Position numbers and translations under genes: made by a program. From an uncultured Pseudomonadota bacterium (GTDB lineage Bacteria > Pseudomonadota > Gammaproteobacteria > Steroidobacterales > Steroidobacteraceae), in NCBI GenBank assembly GCA_903927005.1, contig CAIYLH010000025.1, positions 1 to 42,847 of the forward strand: DNA of 42,847 nucleotides. Reading direction: 5' to 3'. Below, piece by piece: positions 31,556-39,591 of the stretch; positions within the stretch are counted from its first letter, which is position 1, and each line of letters starts with the position of its first letter. Under the pieces are notes generated by a model. That model was not told the origin of the DNA, searched no databases, and saw only the letters and a list, made by a program, of their open reading frames with translations.

Positions 31556-33814
31556 ATGAAAATCGATCAGAACCGAGTCGGAACCGACAACGCCCCGGTG
31601 GATACCGGGCGCCGAGCCTTGCTGAAGGCTGGCGGCGGCCTCGTCATCGGTTTTACCTGGCTGGTGGGCTCGAAGGCGATGGCCTTCGCGAAGCCCGTCC
31701 CGCAGCCCGGGGATGCGGCGATGGCCCGCGCTGATGGCAGTCCTGCCTTTGCGCCGAACGCCTTCATTCGTATCGGCAGCGACGGCAGCATCCGTCTCGT
31801 CATGCCAGAAGTCGAGATGGGGCAGGGCGCCTATACCGGCCAGGCGACGCTGCTGGCTGAGGAGCTCGGGGTCGATCTGGACCAGATTACCCTTGAGCAC
31901 GCACCACCGAGCGATGAGCTCTACGCGCTCGAGATACAAGGCTCCCAGGCTACCGGCGGTTCGAACACGATCCGCGGTTGCTGGGACCTGCTGCGCCAGG
32001 CGGGCGCCGTCGCCCGTACGATGCTGATCGGCGCGGCGGCCAAGCGCTGGGGCGTCCCGGCCGAGCAGTGCCGCGTGGAGCGCGCCGTTATCCATCACGA
32101 CGCCTCGCACCGCACCCTGTCGTTCGGCCAGGTGGCTGCCGACGCCTCGCGCCAGCCGGTGCCGGACAAGCCCGCGCTGCTGTCGGCAAAGGGGTTCCGC
32201 CTGATCGGCAAGTCGCTGCGACGGATCGATACCCCGCCGAAGACGGACGGCTCGCTCATCTTCGGCATCGATGTGCGTATCCCGGGCATGAAGGTTGCGG
32301 CGGTGGCCATGTCGCCGGTGGTCGGTGGCAAGGTGGCTCACGTCGACGATCGCAAGGCTCGTGCCATCAAGGGCGTGGTCGACGTCGTGATCCTTGATGA
32401 CGCGGTGGCGGTAACTGCTGGCGACTACTGGACGGCACAAAAGGCGGTGGCGGCACTGCAGATACGCTGGGACAGCGGCACCGGTGCGCAGATTTCGAGC
32501 GATGCGCTGTTCGCGGAGCTTGCGGAGGCGTCCCGCACCGGCACCGCCCGGACCGGCAAGCAGGTAGGCGCGGGGACGAAGGAGGGCGGCAAGACGGTGG
32601 AGGCGATCTACGAATCGCCGATGCTCGCGCATGCCACGATGGAACCGCAGAATACGGTGGTCTGGGTCAAGCCAGGCAGTTGCGAGATCTGGGTCGGCAC
32701 GCAGGTGCCGACGCGCGTGGTTGCAGCCGCAGCGGCTCTGACCGGACTGCCAGCGGAGAAGATTTCGGTCCACAACCAATACATCGGCGGGGGCTTCGGG
32801 CGTCGCCTTGAGGTGGACTCGGTAGAGCAGGCGGTGGCGATCGCCAAGCGCGTGAACTATCCCATCAAGCTTGTGTGGTCGCGTGAGCAGGATGTCGCGC
32901 ACGACTACTTTCGGCCGCCCTACCATGATCACTTGGTGGCGACGCTCGATTCCAAGGGCTATCCGGTCACCTGGCGGCATCGTGTCACCAGCGACACGGT
33001 TCTGGGCCGCTATAGCCCTGCCGACATGCCGAAGGACGGCCTCGATCCGGACACGATCGACGGTGCCGCCGAGCCTCCGTACTCGCTCGCCGCGCTCAAG
33101 GTGGAGTGGGTGCGACATGACCTGCCGAAGGCCGTCAAGATCGGCTGGTGGCGCGGCGTGGGTGCAACGCACAATCTATTCCCGGTAGAGAGTTTCATCG
33201 ACGAGCTCGCACACGCGGCCGGTCAGGATCCGCTTGCGTACCGGCGGGCGCTGCTTGGCCACAATCCCCGCGCGCGCGCCGTGCTTGACCTCGCCGCCGT
33301 GAAGTTCGGCTGGGACAAGCCGCTGGTCAAGGTGGATGGCCTGCGTGTCGGTCGTGGCGTGGCGCTCGGCACGTCGATGGGCACACTGATCTGCGCGATT
33401 ATCGAAGTTGGGGTGACGGCGCAGGGCGACGTCAGGCTTCGGCGTGCCGTGGCGGCAGCCGATTGCGGTCAGATCGTGAACCCGAACACTGTTGAGGCGC
33501 AGTTGCAGGGCGGGATGATATTTGGCCTGTCGGATGCGCTGTGGGGCGAGGCGACGCTCAAGGGCGGCGTGATCGAACAGGGTAACTTCCATAACTATCG
33601 CATCCTGCGGATGCACGAGACGCCCAGTATCGAGGCGTATATGGTGCCGAGTACTGAATCGCCCACCGGCATCGGTGAACCGCCAACGGCGATTTCAATG
33701 CCCGCACTCGCAAATGCTGTGTTTGCCGCCACAGGTGTGCGGGTTCGCAAGCTGCCGATCGCCCGCGCGGACCTCGCGATTGGGGCCTCGGCTCGTGACC
33801 AGGTGGTGATCTGA
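31556..33814 (+). CDS. Molybdenum hydroxylase large subunit, isoquinoline 1-oxidoreductase beta (IorB)-like
   Basis: 752 residues from the ATG at 31556, preceded by GGAGGGG. The xanthine oxidase family large subunit carries the molybdopterin-cytosine dinucleotide site. A twin-arginine leader (R19-R20, 'GRRALLKAGGGLVIGFTW') suggests periplasmic export, as in IorB-like aldehyde dehydrogenases. Family motifs: 'MPEVEMGQGAYTG', 'GGGFGRR' (411-417), 'WWRGVGATHN', and the catalytic Glu E708 in 'GIGEPPTAISMP'. It likely oxidises aldehydes or N-heterocycles and passes electrons to the cytochrome c downstream, one base after its stop. Its usual 2Fe-2S partner (IorA) is missing. Confidence 0.88.
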   Translation: MKIDQNRVGTDNAPVDTGRRALLKAGGGLVIGFTWLVGSKAMAFAKPVPQPGDAAMARADGSPAFAPNAFIRIGSDGSIRLVMPEVEMGQGAYTGQATLLAEELGVDLDQITLEHAPPSDELYALEIQGSQATGGSNTIRGCWDLLRQAGAVARTMLIGAAAKRWGVPAEQCRVERAVIHHDASHRTLSFGQVAADASRQPVPDKPALLSAKGFRLIGKSLRRIDTPPKTDGSLIFGIDVRIPGMKVAAVAMSPVVGGKVAHVDDRKARAIKGVVDVVILDDAVAVTAGDYWTAQKAVAALQIRWDSGTGAQISSDALFAELAEASRTGTARTGKQVGAGTKEGGKTVEAIYESPMLAHATMEPQNTVVWVKPGSCEIWVGTQVPTRVVAAAAALTGLPAEKISVHNQYIGGGFGRRLEVDSVEQAVAIAKRVNYPIKLVWSREQDVAHDYFRPPYHDHLVATLDSKGYPVTWRHRVTSDTVLGRYSPADMPKDGLDPDTIDGAAEPPYSLAALKVEWVRHDLPKAVKIGWWRGVGATHNLFPVESFIDELAHAAGQDPLAYRRALLGHNPRARAVLDLAAVKFGWDKPLVKVDGLRVGRGVALGTSMGTLICAIIEVGVTAQGDVRLRRAVAAADCGQIVNPNTVEAQLQGGMIFGLSDALWGEATLKGGVIEQGNFHNYRILRMHETPSIEAYMVPSTESPTGIGEPPTAISMPALANAVFAATGVRVRKLPIARADLAIGASARDQVVI

Positions 33815-33815
33815 C

Positions 33816-35057
33816 ATGCGCAACCTGAAGCTGGCGTTGATCGTAATTGCCCTTGCCGTGATCGGATTCATCGGCTTTGCCAAGTACCGCGACGGTCAGG
33901 CGCGGGTCGACCACGGAGCCGCCGAGGGGCCGCTGGCATTGACCGGCACTGTCGTTGAGCGAGGGCGCTATCTCGCGGCGGCGGCGGATTGCATCGCCTG
34001 CCACACGGTGCCGGGGGGCGGCGAATATGCGGGCGGTGTGGCCTTCAGGCTGCCGTTTGGGACCCTCTACTCCAGCAATCTCACGGCCGATCCCGAGACG
34101 GGTCTTGGGGGCTGGACCGACGATGAGTTCGTCGATGCCGTCCGGGCGGGAATGGCGCGCGGTGGTCGGCACCTGTATCCGGCGCATCCCTACAGCACGT
34201 ACGCCGGGATGGCGCGCAATGATGTGCTCGCGATCAAGGCCTATCTTGCCAGCCTGCCTGCGGTCAAAAATACGGTGCCGGTGAACGAGCTGTCGTTCCC
34301 GTATTCGCAGCGGGCCCTGTTGCCGCTATGGAATGCTCTTTATCTGCCGCCGGTCGGCTTTAAGGCTGATCCGGGCCGCGACGAGAGTTGGAACCGGGGC
34401 GCGTATCTTGCCAATGCACTGGGTCATTGTGGTGAATGCCACACGCCGCGCAATGCGGCGTATGCACTCAAGGCAGGTCATGCATTGTCGGGCGCAGTGA
34501 CGCGGGGCTGGAAGGCTTACGATATTACGCCGACTGGTCTTGCCGGTTGGACGGCGGAGGCGCTCGAGGCGTATCTGGCGACGGGACATGCCCCGAACCA
34601 CGGCATCGCGGCAGGGCCGATGAAGGCGGTCGTGGCCTTCGATACCGGACAGTTGACCGTCGAAGACCGACGCACGTTGGCGCACTACCTGCTCGGTGAC
34701 GCTCCGCGAGCTGCAGCGGTATCGGTGCAGGGTGCCGCGGATCCGGCGTCTGTTGGTGCGAACTTGTATGCCGGCGCCTGTGCCGGCTGTCATGCGCTCG
34801 ACGCACATGGTGGTGGGGTCGACTCCGCCAGGCTCGCCGGTGCGAGTTCCGTTCGCGATCCTGCTGGCACCAACGTGCTGCGCTTGCTCGTGGACGGCTC
34901 GTCGCACGGTGGAGAAACTGCGCTGGCGATGCCGGTGTTCGCACGCGGCTACAGCGACGCGGAGCGGGCGGCGTTGGCGAATTATGTGCTGGCCCAGTGG
35001 GGCGGGTTGACGCCGAAGCTTACGTCGAACGATGCCAAGGCAGCTGTGCTGCCTTGA
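33816..35057 (+). CDS. Triheme cytochrome c, electron acceptor of the molybdenum hydroxylase
   Basis: 413 residues. An N-terminal membrane anchor or signal ('LALIVIALAVIGFIGFAKY') is followed by three heme sites: C59-I-A-C-H63, C205-G-E-C-H209 and C322-A-G-C-H326. The pattern 'GRYLAAAADCIACHT...G' with 'LYSSNLTADPETGLGGWTDDEF' is that of the alcohol/aldehyde dehydrogenase cytochrome subunit family. It carries electrons from the periplasmic dehydrogenase to the quinone pool or oxidases. The start is one base after the hydroxylase stop. Confidence 0.92.
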   Translation: MRNLKLALIVIALAVIGFIGFAKYRDGQARVDHGAAEGPLALTGTVVERGRYLAAAADCIACHTVPGGGEYAGGVAFRLPFGTLYSSNLTADPETGLGGWTDDEFVDAVRAGMARGGRHLYPAHPYSTYAGMARNDVLAIKAYLASLPAVKNTVPVNELSFPYSQRALLPLWNALYLPPVGFKADPGRDESWNRGAYLANALGHCGECHTPRNAAYALKAGHALSGAVTRGWKAYDITPTGLAGWTAEALEAYLATGHAPNHGIAAGPMKAVVAFDTGQLTVEDRRTLAHYLLGDAPRAAAVSVQGAADPASVGANLYAGACAGCHALDAHGGGVDSARLAGASSVRDPAGTNVLRLLVDGSSHGGETALAMPVFARGYSDAERAALANYVLAQWGGLTPKLTSNDAKAAVLP

Positions 35058-35230
35058 TCGTACGGGTCATTAGGGCTCGTGGGAGCGCACAGCGCCGTGC
35101 CGCTGACTGTTCTGGCGGGCGATAGCTGGAAGTGATCGTCACAACTGAGCACGTAGGTGCTCAGTTCTATTTCAAGTGCGATGCTGCTCGGATCCTACCG
35201 AGAACTACCTTCGATATTTGCCTAAGTGCC

Positions 35231-35809
35231 TATGACGGGCGACAGCATAATGCCGCGGTGTTCCAGACGAACATCACCGGCGCCGATGTCTTCCAGTTCA
35301 TCCCCTCGGTGGGCCTGCAGACCACCGTCAGCATCGACAAGATCAAGAGCAAGGGCTTTGACCTCGACTTCTCCGCCCTGCTGCCAGGCGGCGCGACCAT
35401 CTTCGGAGGCTATGGCTACACCGATGCTGCGGTGGAGGCGTTTGCGGCGAACCCTGCCGACAACGGCAATGTTGCGCCGGGTACGTTCAAGTACACGATC
35501 AACCTTGGTGTGACGCAGACCTTCTCGATCTCGGACACCAAGACGCTGACGCCGCGAATCGAACTGAATCGACAGGGCCCGATCTGGTGGGACGTGAACA
35601 ACACGCCCGGCACCAAGCGCGATGCGCTGAACCTGTTGCGCGCGCGACTGAGCCTGAGCGGTGGCAAGCAGTGGGAGATCTCGGCCTACGGTGACAACCT
35701 CCTTAACAAGCAGTACTTCCAGGAGGTTGTGCCGATTCTTAGCAACTTCACAGTGAACTACCGGGGCTGGACCCGCACTTTCGGGATAGAAGGCAGCATG
35801 AAGTTCTGA
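35231..35809 (+). pseudogene. C-terminal remnant of a TonB-dependent receptor
   Basis: About 190 codons are similar to the end of the beta-barrel of TonB-dependent outer-membrane receptors: 'NAAVFQTNITGADVFQFIP', then 'GFDLDFSALL', 'GGYGYTDAAVEAF', 'LRARLSLSG', and a final strand ending in Phe ('GIEGSMKF'). Receptors of this kind are 700-900 residues; the signal peptide, plug domain and most of the barrel are absent. Upstream codons from 35132 are in frame but unrelated. The frame itself is intact, so the loss was a clean 5' deletion or a recombination near 35230. Confidence 0.8.
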
Positions 35810-35818
35810 GCATGCGGG

Positions 35819-35846
35819 GCCGTGACCGGGATCGCCCGGTCACGGC
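35819..35846 (+). terminator. Perfect 12-bp hairpin after the receptor remnant
   Basis: GCCGTGACCGGG and CCCGGTCACGGC flank an ATCG loop, ten bases after the receptor stop codon. There is no T tract, so it is either a terminator of the T-poor type or an mRNA 3' stabiliser. It has survived although most of the gene has gone. Confidence 0.6.
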
Positions 35847-36116
35847 TCATATGCCCCCAGTTTCGTGCAGTAGGCGCTTTCTGTCGGTCGCTCGGTAGCA
35901 TGGTTCTGCGACGGATGATCGGGGCGCGTGAGCGCAGGCCCCAACACGGCGCATGACGTCGCCTAGCCGGTATTGTCGTAGAAGTCACTGTCCGAAGGTG
36001 CGTGTCCACCTGATAAGGTCAGTTAGCGAACGTACCAATTGTTGCGCAAGACAACGCGTTTGAGGTTCCGAGTTAGACGAACCAAGGGCCTCTGCCCTGC
36101 TGATTGCATCGAATAA
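35847..36116. other. Unassigned spacer
   Basis: No gene or motif is recognised between the hairpin at 35846 and the stop of the PemK-like toxin gene at 36117. Confidence 0.4.
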
Positions 36117-36527
36117 CTAACTACGTTTTGAATTCGAAAGTGCCGCTTGAGCACGGCGCATCAGGCTTGGATGAAGGACGCCAAGCTTGGGCGAATTCCC
36201 AAACGGCCGCCCTAGCGCAACATCGAACCAGTCATCTGTGTATGGAAGGTCGACCGTCTTCAGCAAGTTGAACTTTGTCGGATAGCTCAAGCCGGCAATT
36301 TCGTACGCTGGCCCGTCGGCAGGCTCGATCAGAAACTCCCCGGCAAAGAGCCGGGAGGTCTTTTGGCTCGTGCCATATGCAATGGTCACCGCCGGATGGC
36401 CTTTCAGCTCACCTACCGCGACGACAAGGCCTGGGCGTGGCTTGGGACCCGGACCCGCGGTCAATTCCTCCGGAAACCGACACCACATTAAGTCACCCGG
36501 TGTCGGGTTTGGGAACCGCGTGCTCAC
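36117..36527 (-). CDS. PemK/MazF-like toxin (endoribonuclease type)
   Basis: About 136 residues from a GTG at 36527, one base after the antitoxin stop. Early residues 'TPGDLMWCRFPE' then 'KPRPGLVVAVGEL' match the MazF/PemK first strands (usual GDI-(V/I)-x-(V/A)-x-F...RPxLVV). The family cuts mRNA. Later strands 'AVTIAYGTSQKT' and 'NLLKTVDLPYTDDWF' fit the barrel. The frame extends upstream to an ATG at 36617 inside the antitoxin gene, but that adds an unrelated Arg-rich leader. Placement after a small antitoxin gene supports a type II system. Confidence 0.7.
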   Translation of the reverse strand: MSTRFPNPTPGDLMWCRFPEELTAGPGPKPRPGLVVAVGELKGHPAVTIAYGTSQKTSRLFAGEFLIEPADGPAYEIAGLSYPTKFNLLKTVDLPYTDDWFDVALGRPFGNSPKLGVLHPSLMRRAQAALSNSKRS

Positions 36528-36528
36528 A

Positions 36529-36813
36529 CTAGAACAGGCGTTGCGTAACCGACATCTTGCCCTGCGGTACGCGTTTCCCGATTTTGCGAAGCACTTCGGA
36601 GCTGACCGCCCCGTCATCAGGTGCGTACTGAGGGAGGTGCTTGGCAGCCAACTCAGCGAGCGCGAGATGGATGACCTGTGTTTCTGAGAGGCCGAGCTGG
36701 TCGGACAGGCGGGTCGCGGTCTGGCGTGAGACTGCGAAAGGCGTATCGCGCTCGCGGTAACGCAGCAATACGTTATCCGTGCGGCGCCGCGTGCCGGAGG
36801 AGGGGGTGGTCAT
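36529..36813 (-). CDS. Antitoxin partner of the PemK-like toxin
   Basis: 94 residues from the ATG at 36813, with GGAGG at a good distance upstream. The central segment 'FAVSRQTATRLSDQLGLSETQVIHLALAELAAKHLP' resembles a ribbon-helix-helix DNA-binding unit (a short strand, then two helices); the C-terminal part would neutralise the toxin. The gene sits directly before the toxin gene (1-bp gap), and an inverted repeat suited to autoregulation lies 36 bp upstream. Confidence 0.6.
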   Translation of the reverse strand: MTTPSSGTRRRTDNVLLRYRERDTPFAVSRQTATRLSDQLGLSETQVIHLALAELAAKHLPQYAPDDGAVSSEVLRKIGKRVPQGKMSVTQRLF

Positions 36814-36848
36814 GCGATCAAAGCCTCCGAATTGGGGCCAATTTATAT

Positions 36849-36863
36849 ATATCTATTAGATAT
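36849..36863 (-). promoter_or_regulatory. Palindromic operator candidate of the PemK-like toxin-antitoxin pair
   Basis: ATATCTATTAGATAT is a 7-bp perfect inverted repeat with a 1-bp centre in an AT-rich island, 36 bp upstream of the antitoxin ATG. It overlaps TATAT sequences that can serve as a -10 element. Antitoxin binding there would repress the pair. Confidence 0.5.
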
Positions 36864-37217
36864 CATGGCTTAAGGCCAGAAGCAATCGTAGGTTTGCCTT
36901 GCTCTGAATTGCCTAGGCCGCTAGCTCCGTAGGCAAGCCAAATCGAGCGTCCCTGCTGGGCTGGAAGCGCGAGGCCGCGATACGGTTATCGAACGAATTT
37001 CAGCGCCTACTCTGGTCTGCACCGGGCGGGGCCGGAGAGCTCGTCCGAGGTTAGAAAGCGGCGTGAGCGCTAAACCTGACTGCGGGTGCCTGTTTTGGCT
37101 CCGACCCGGATCGGGCCCGGATTCGGGTCGTGGTGTAACGGTCCAGATGGCGGAGGGGGCTGGCGGCTGGTCAGAATGCGCGGTAGGCTACGTCCAGTTA
37201 GCTAAGTCGGACTAATC
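36864..37217. other. Spacer between the two toxin-antitoxin pairs, with an 11-bp hairpin
   Basis: No gene is recognised. At 37102-37130, CGACCCGGATC and GATTCGGGTCG (one mismatch) flank a GGGCCCG loop. It is not followed by a T tract; it may be a regulatory or repeat-type palindrome before the Phd-like gene. The ribosome-binding site of that gene is weak. Confidence 0.4.
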
Positions 37218-37466
37218 GTGCGCAAGATCAACATACATGAGGCAAAAACCACGTTGTCTCGCCTCGTCGAGGCCGTAGAAGCGGGGGAGGAGATTGTTTT
37301 GGCACGCGCGGGCCGGCCGGTCGCCATGATCACCCGTTTGCCTGTACGCCACGGCATCCGGATCGGGACTGCCAAGGGGCTAGTTCGGTCCATTGCTAAG
37401 GACTTTGATCGGCCCCTGTCTAAGAAGCAGCGCGAGGTGCTCTTCGGCGGTCCCGTCGAGCCGTGA
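37218..37466 (+). CDS. Phd/YefM-family antitoxin
   Basis: 82 residues from a GTG at 37218. The fold signature is clear: 'NIHEAKTTLSRLVEAVEAGEEIVLARAGRPVAMI', the helix-strand pattern of Phd/YefM antitoxins. The C-terminal tail ('LSKKQREVLFGG') should wrap the toxin. The stop overlaps the toxin start (GTGA), so the two are made together and probably repressed by the antitoxin. Confidence 0.88.
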   Translation: MRKINIHEAKTTLSRLVEAVEAGEEIVLARAGRPVAMITRLPVRHGIRIGTAKGLVRSIAKDFDRPLSKKQREVLFGGPVEP

Positions 37467-37849
37467 GACTCCTGCTCGATACGCACGTTCTGCTGTGGGT
37501 CCTGGAAGACAGCCCGCGGCTGTCGCCCGCGACGCGGACGCTTGTTACCGATCCCGCCAATGAGTGCTGGGTGAGCGCCGTCAGCGTCTGGGAAATCGCG
37601 ATCAAGGTCGCAATCGGCAAGCTGACGTTGCGTGGATCGCTAGAGACCCTCGAGACTGCGATCACCGAAGCCCGACTTGCAACGCTCGACATGACGATCC
37701 GTCACGCTGTGGCGGTACCACGGGTTTCGAGCAAGCATGCGGATCCGTTCGATCGGCTGTTGCTCGCGCAGTGCGAGGTCGAGACTCTAAAGCTCCTCAC
37801 TGCCGACAAGCTTCTAAAATCATCTCAGCACGCGGTTGCGGCAGACTGA
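37463..37849 (+). CDS. PIN-domain toxin (VapC-like ribonuclease)
   Basis: 128 residues from a GTG at 37463. PIN-domain acidic residues are present: D6 (LLLDTHVLLW), E44 (SVWEIAIK), and D94/D97 (HADPFDRLLLAQ). The protein is of the Phd-associated PIN group, which cuts RNA with Mg2+. It overlaps its antitoxin gene by 4 bp. The length is normal and it looks intact. Confidence 0.9.
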   Translation: MRLLLDTHVLLWVLEDSPRLSPATRTLVTDPANECWVSAVSVWEIAIKVAIGKLTLRGSLETLETAITEARLATLDMTIRHAVAVPRVSSKHADPFDRLLLAQCEVETLKLLTADKLLKSSQHAVAAD

Positions 37850-38198
37850 CCTCCAGTAGTTGAGGGCCGCGGCGACTGGCGCCGCTAAGAGCGCAAGCTC
37901 GTGAACCGCAACCCGGCAAGCGTCCTCGTTGTCGGGGCTATCTTCCCCGGAGTTTACGGGCCTGACAGTGCGGACGACGAAGGCTGACCGTCGTATCAGG
38001 GATCCTCTCGAGCCTGAAGGTACGATCAGGCCAGTTATCGGGCATGCGCCCGGATTCGACGAGCGGATCGGCGCCTCATTGTCCCGAGACTGAACGTTGC
38101 CTGGAAAAAGGATGCCCATAGTCACGCAGCTAGTGGCTAAAATTAGTGGGAACCGTCCACCCAATCAAGAACGCCCATTGGCGTAGCGAGATCGACGT
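37850..38198. other. Spacer between the PIN toxin and the hydrolase pseudogene
   Basis: No gene is recognised on either strand. A small hairpin (GCGGCG-actgg-CGCCGC, 37869-37885) lies 20 bases after the toxin stop. The promoter of the downstream hydrolase gene should lie at the right end. Confidence 0.35.
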
Positions 38199-39345
38199 AT
38201 GAAGAACTTCGAATTCCGGGCAATCGTGGCTTTCGCTCTAATGCTGGTGATTCCAGCCTCGCAGGCGGCGGGCGCTTCTTGCGACGACCCTGACAAGGCC
38301 AAGTGCACAATCGAGCTCGCGACAGGAATAAGGATGGCCTATCTCGAAGTCGGCTCTCCGAGCGGCAAGGCCGTGCTCCTGCTTCACGGACTAACGGACT
38401 CGTCCCGATCTTGGTCCACGACGATGGCCACGTTGCACTCCGCCGATCCGACGTTGCATGTCTTTGCGCTGGATCAGCGTGGCCACGGCGCATCCAGCAT
38501 GCCGTCCGGCGCCGATTGTCCCATTTTTCCTAAGAGCTGTTTCCAACTCGAGCAGTTCAGTGCGGACGTGGTTGCCTTCATGAAGCAGAAGGGGCTAAAG
38601 AGCGCGACGATTGTCGGGCATTCGATGGGGTCGTTTGTGGCCCAACAGATTGCCTTCGATCGGCCCGAACTCGTCAAGGGCATCGTCCTGGTGGCGACGG
38701 CGCCCTATGCCAAGGGCAATCCCTTTCTGCGCGACTTCGTCCTCAGCGAGCCGGTGCTGGGCACATTGGAAGAAGGGCCTAGCGGCGAAGGGCATCACGT
38801 CACCGCAGGCGGTTTGGAATTCGATACCGCGCGATGGGGACCCCAGAGCGGATGAGTGGATCCTAACGAACTGGGTCGGTGATCCGGTCGTTGACCAGGC
38901 CTTCATCAAGGCAGTGCTGGCGGAGACCGCCATCGTAAAAATGGGCGTCTGGGTTGGCGCCACCGAAGCGCTGCTTGATCTAGACAACACGGCACGATTT
39001 CCGACGCGGAGCGTTCCCGTATTGGTGCTGTGGGGAACGCAGGATGGGATCTTTTGCAAGGATCCGGACGAGTCGGACCTGATTGCTGCATTGAAGACCA
39101 GCAAGGCGCCATTCGTCTGGAAGCAGTACGGTTCGGTGCCACTCCCGAAAGCGGGGGCAGAGGTGAACGACATCGGCCACAATCTGCAGTGGGCCGCGCC
39201 TCAACAGGTAGCGGCCGATATCCTCTCCTTCGTAAATACCGGCAAGCCGACCTCGGAGCACTACCGCGGCGTGCAAAACGCGTCGGGCTCGGGCTTCGAA
39301 ATCGTGACCGACGCAGGCAAGGCCGTAGTTATCGCTAACGAATGA
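38199..39345 (+). pseudogene. Exported alpha/beta hydrolase, frameshifted
   Basis: The gene begins at the ATG 38199 with a signal peptide ('RAIVAFALMLVIPASQA') and shows the alpha/beta hydrolase motifs 'LLHGLTDSSRSW', 'LDQRGHGAS' and nucleophile S142 in 'GHSMGS'. That frame stops at 38855 after 218 codons. A second frame, open from before 38611 to 39345, continues the fold with 'WILTNWVGDPVVDQAFIKAVLAET', the cap-region and the 'VLVLWGTQDGIF' acid strand, then the His region 'DIGHNLQWAAP'. A one-base change between about 38815 and 38855, probably in GGGGACCCC, separates the frames. It is either a true pseudogene or a sequencing error. Confidence 0.82.
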
Positions 39346-39421
39346 CGTCAACGCTGACGGTCGGGAGCGATCGTGACACATTCCTTTGGAACGCCAGCCA
39401 TGTCGGTTCGGAATATAAACA

Positions 39422-39427
39422 TATAAT
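39422..39427 (+). promoter_or_regulatory. Possible -10 element before the TonB-dependent receptor
   Basis: TATAAT at 39422-39427 lies in an AT-rich patch about 165 bp before the receptor start. No good -35 element is seen at 17 bp, so activation by a regulator is possible. Confidence 0.3.
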
Positions 39428-39591
39428 TGCGACCGATTTTATGCGCCAGATGCAACATGACTGATTCCTCAATCCTGCCGTGCTACGGTGCTGGTCGGTC
39501 GTCCGCAGACCCAGACCCGCCCGGGAGCGCGGAACGGAAAGCGCCGAATTTCGAGCTCGATTACAACGCAATATTCAGGGGAGAGGTCCTA

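Noticed and set aside
31493-33172. 559-codon minus-strand frame opposite the IorB-like gene
   Set aside because: The plus strand encodes all molybdenum hydroxylase motifs; the antisense frame is His/Arg-rich noise.
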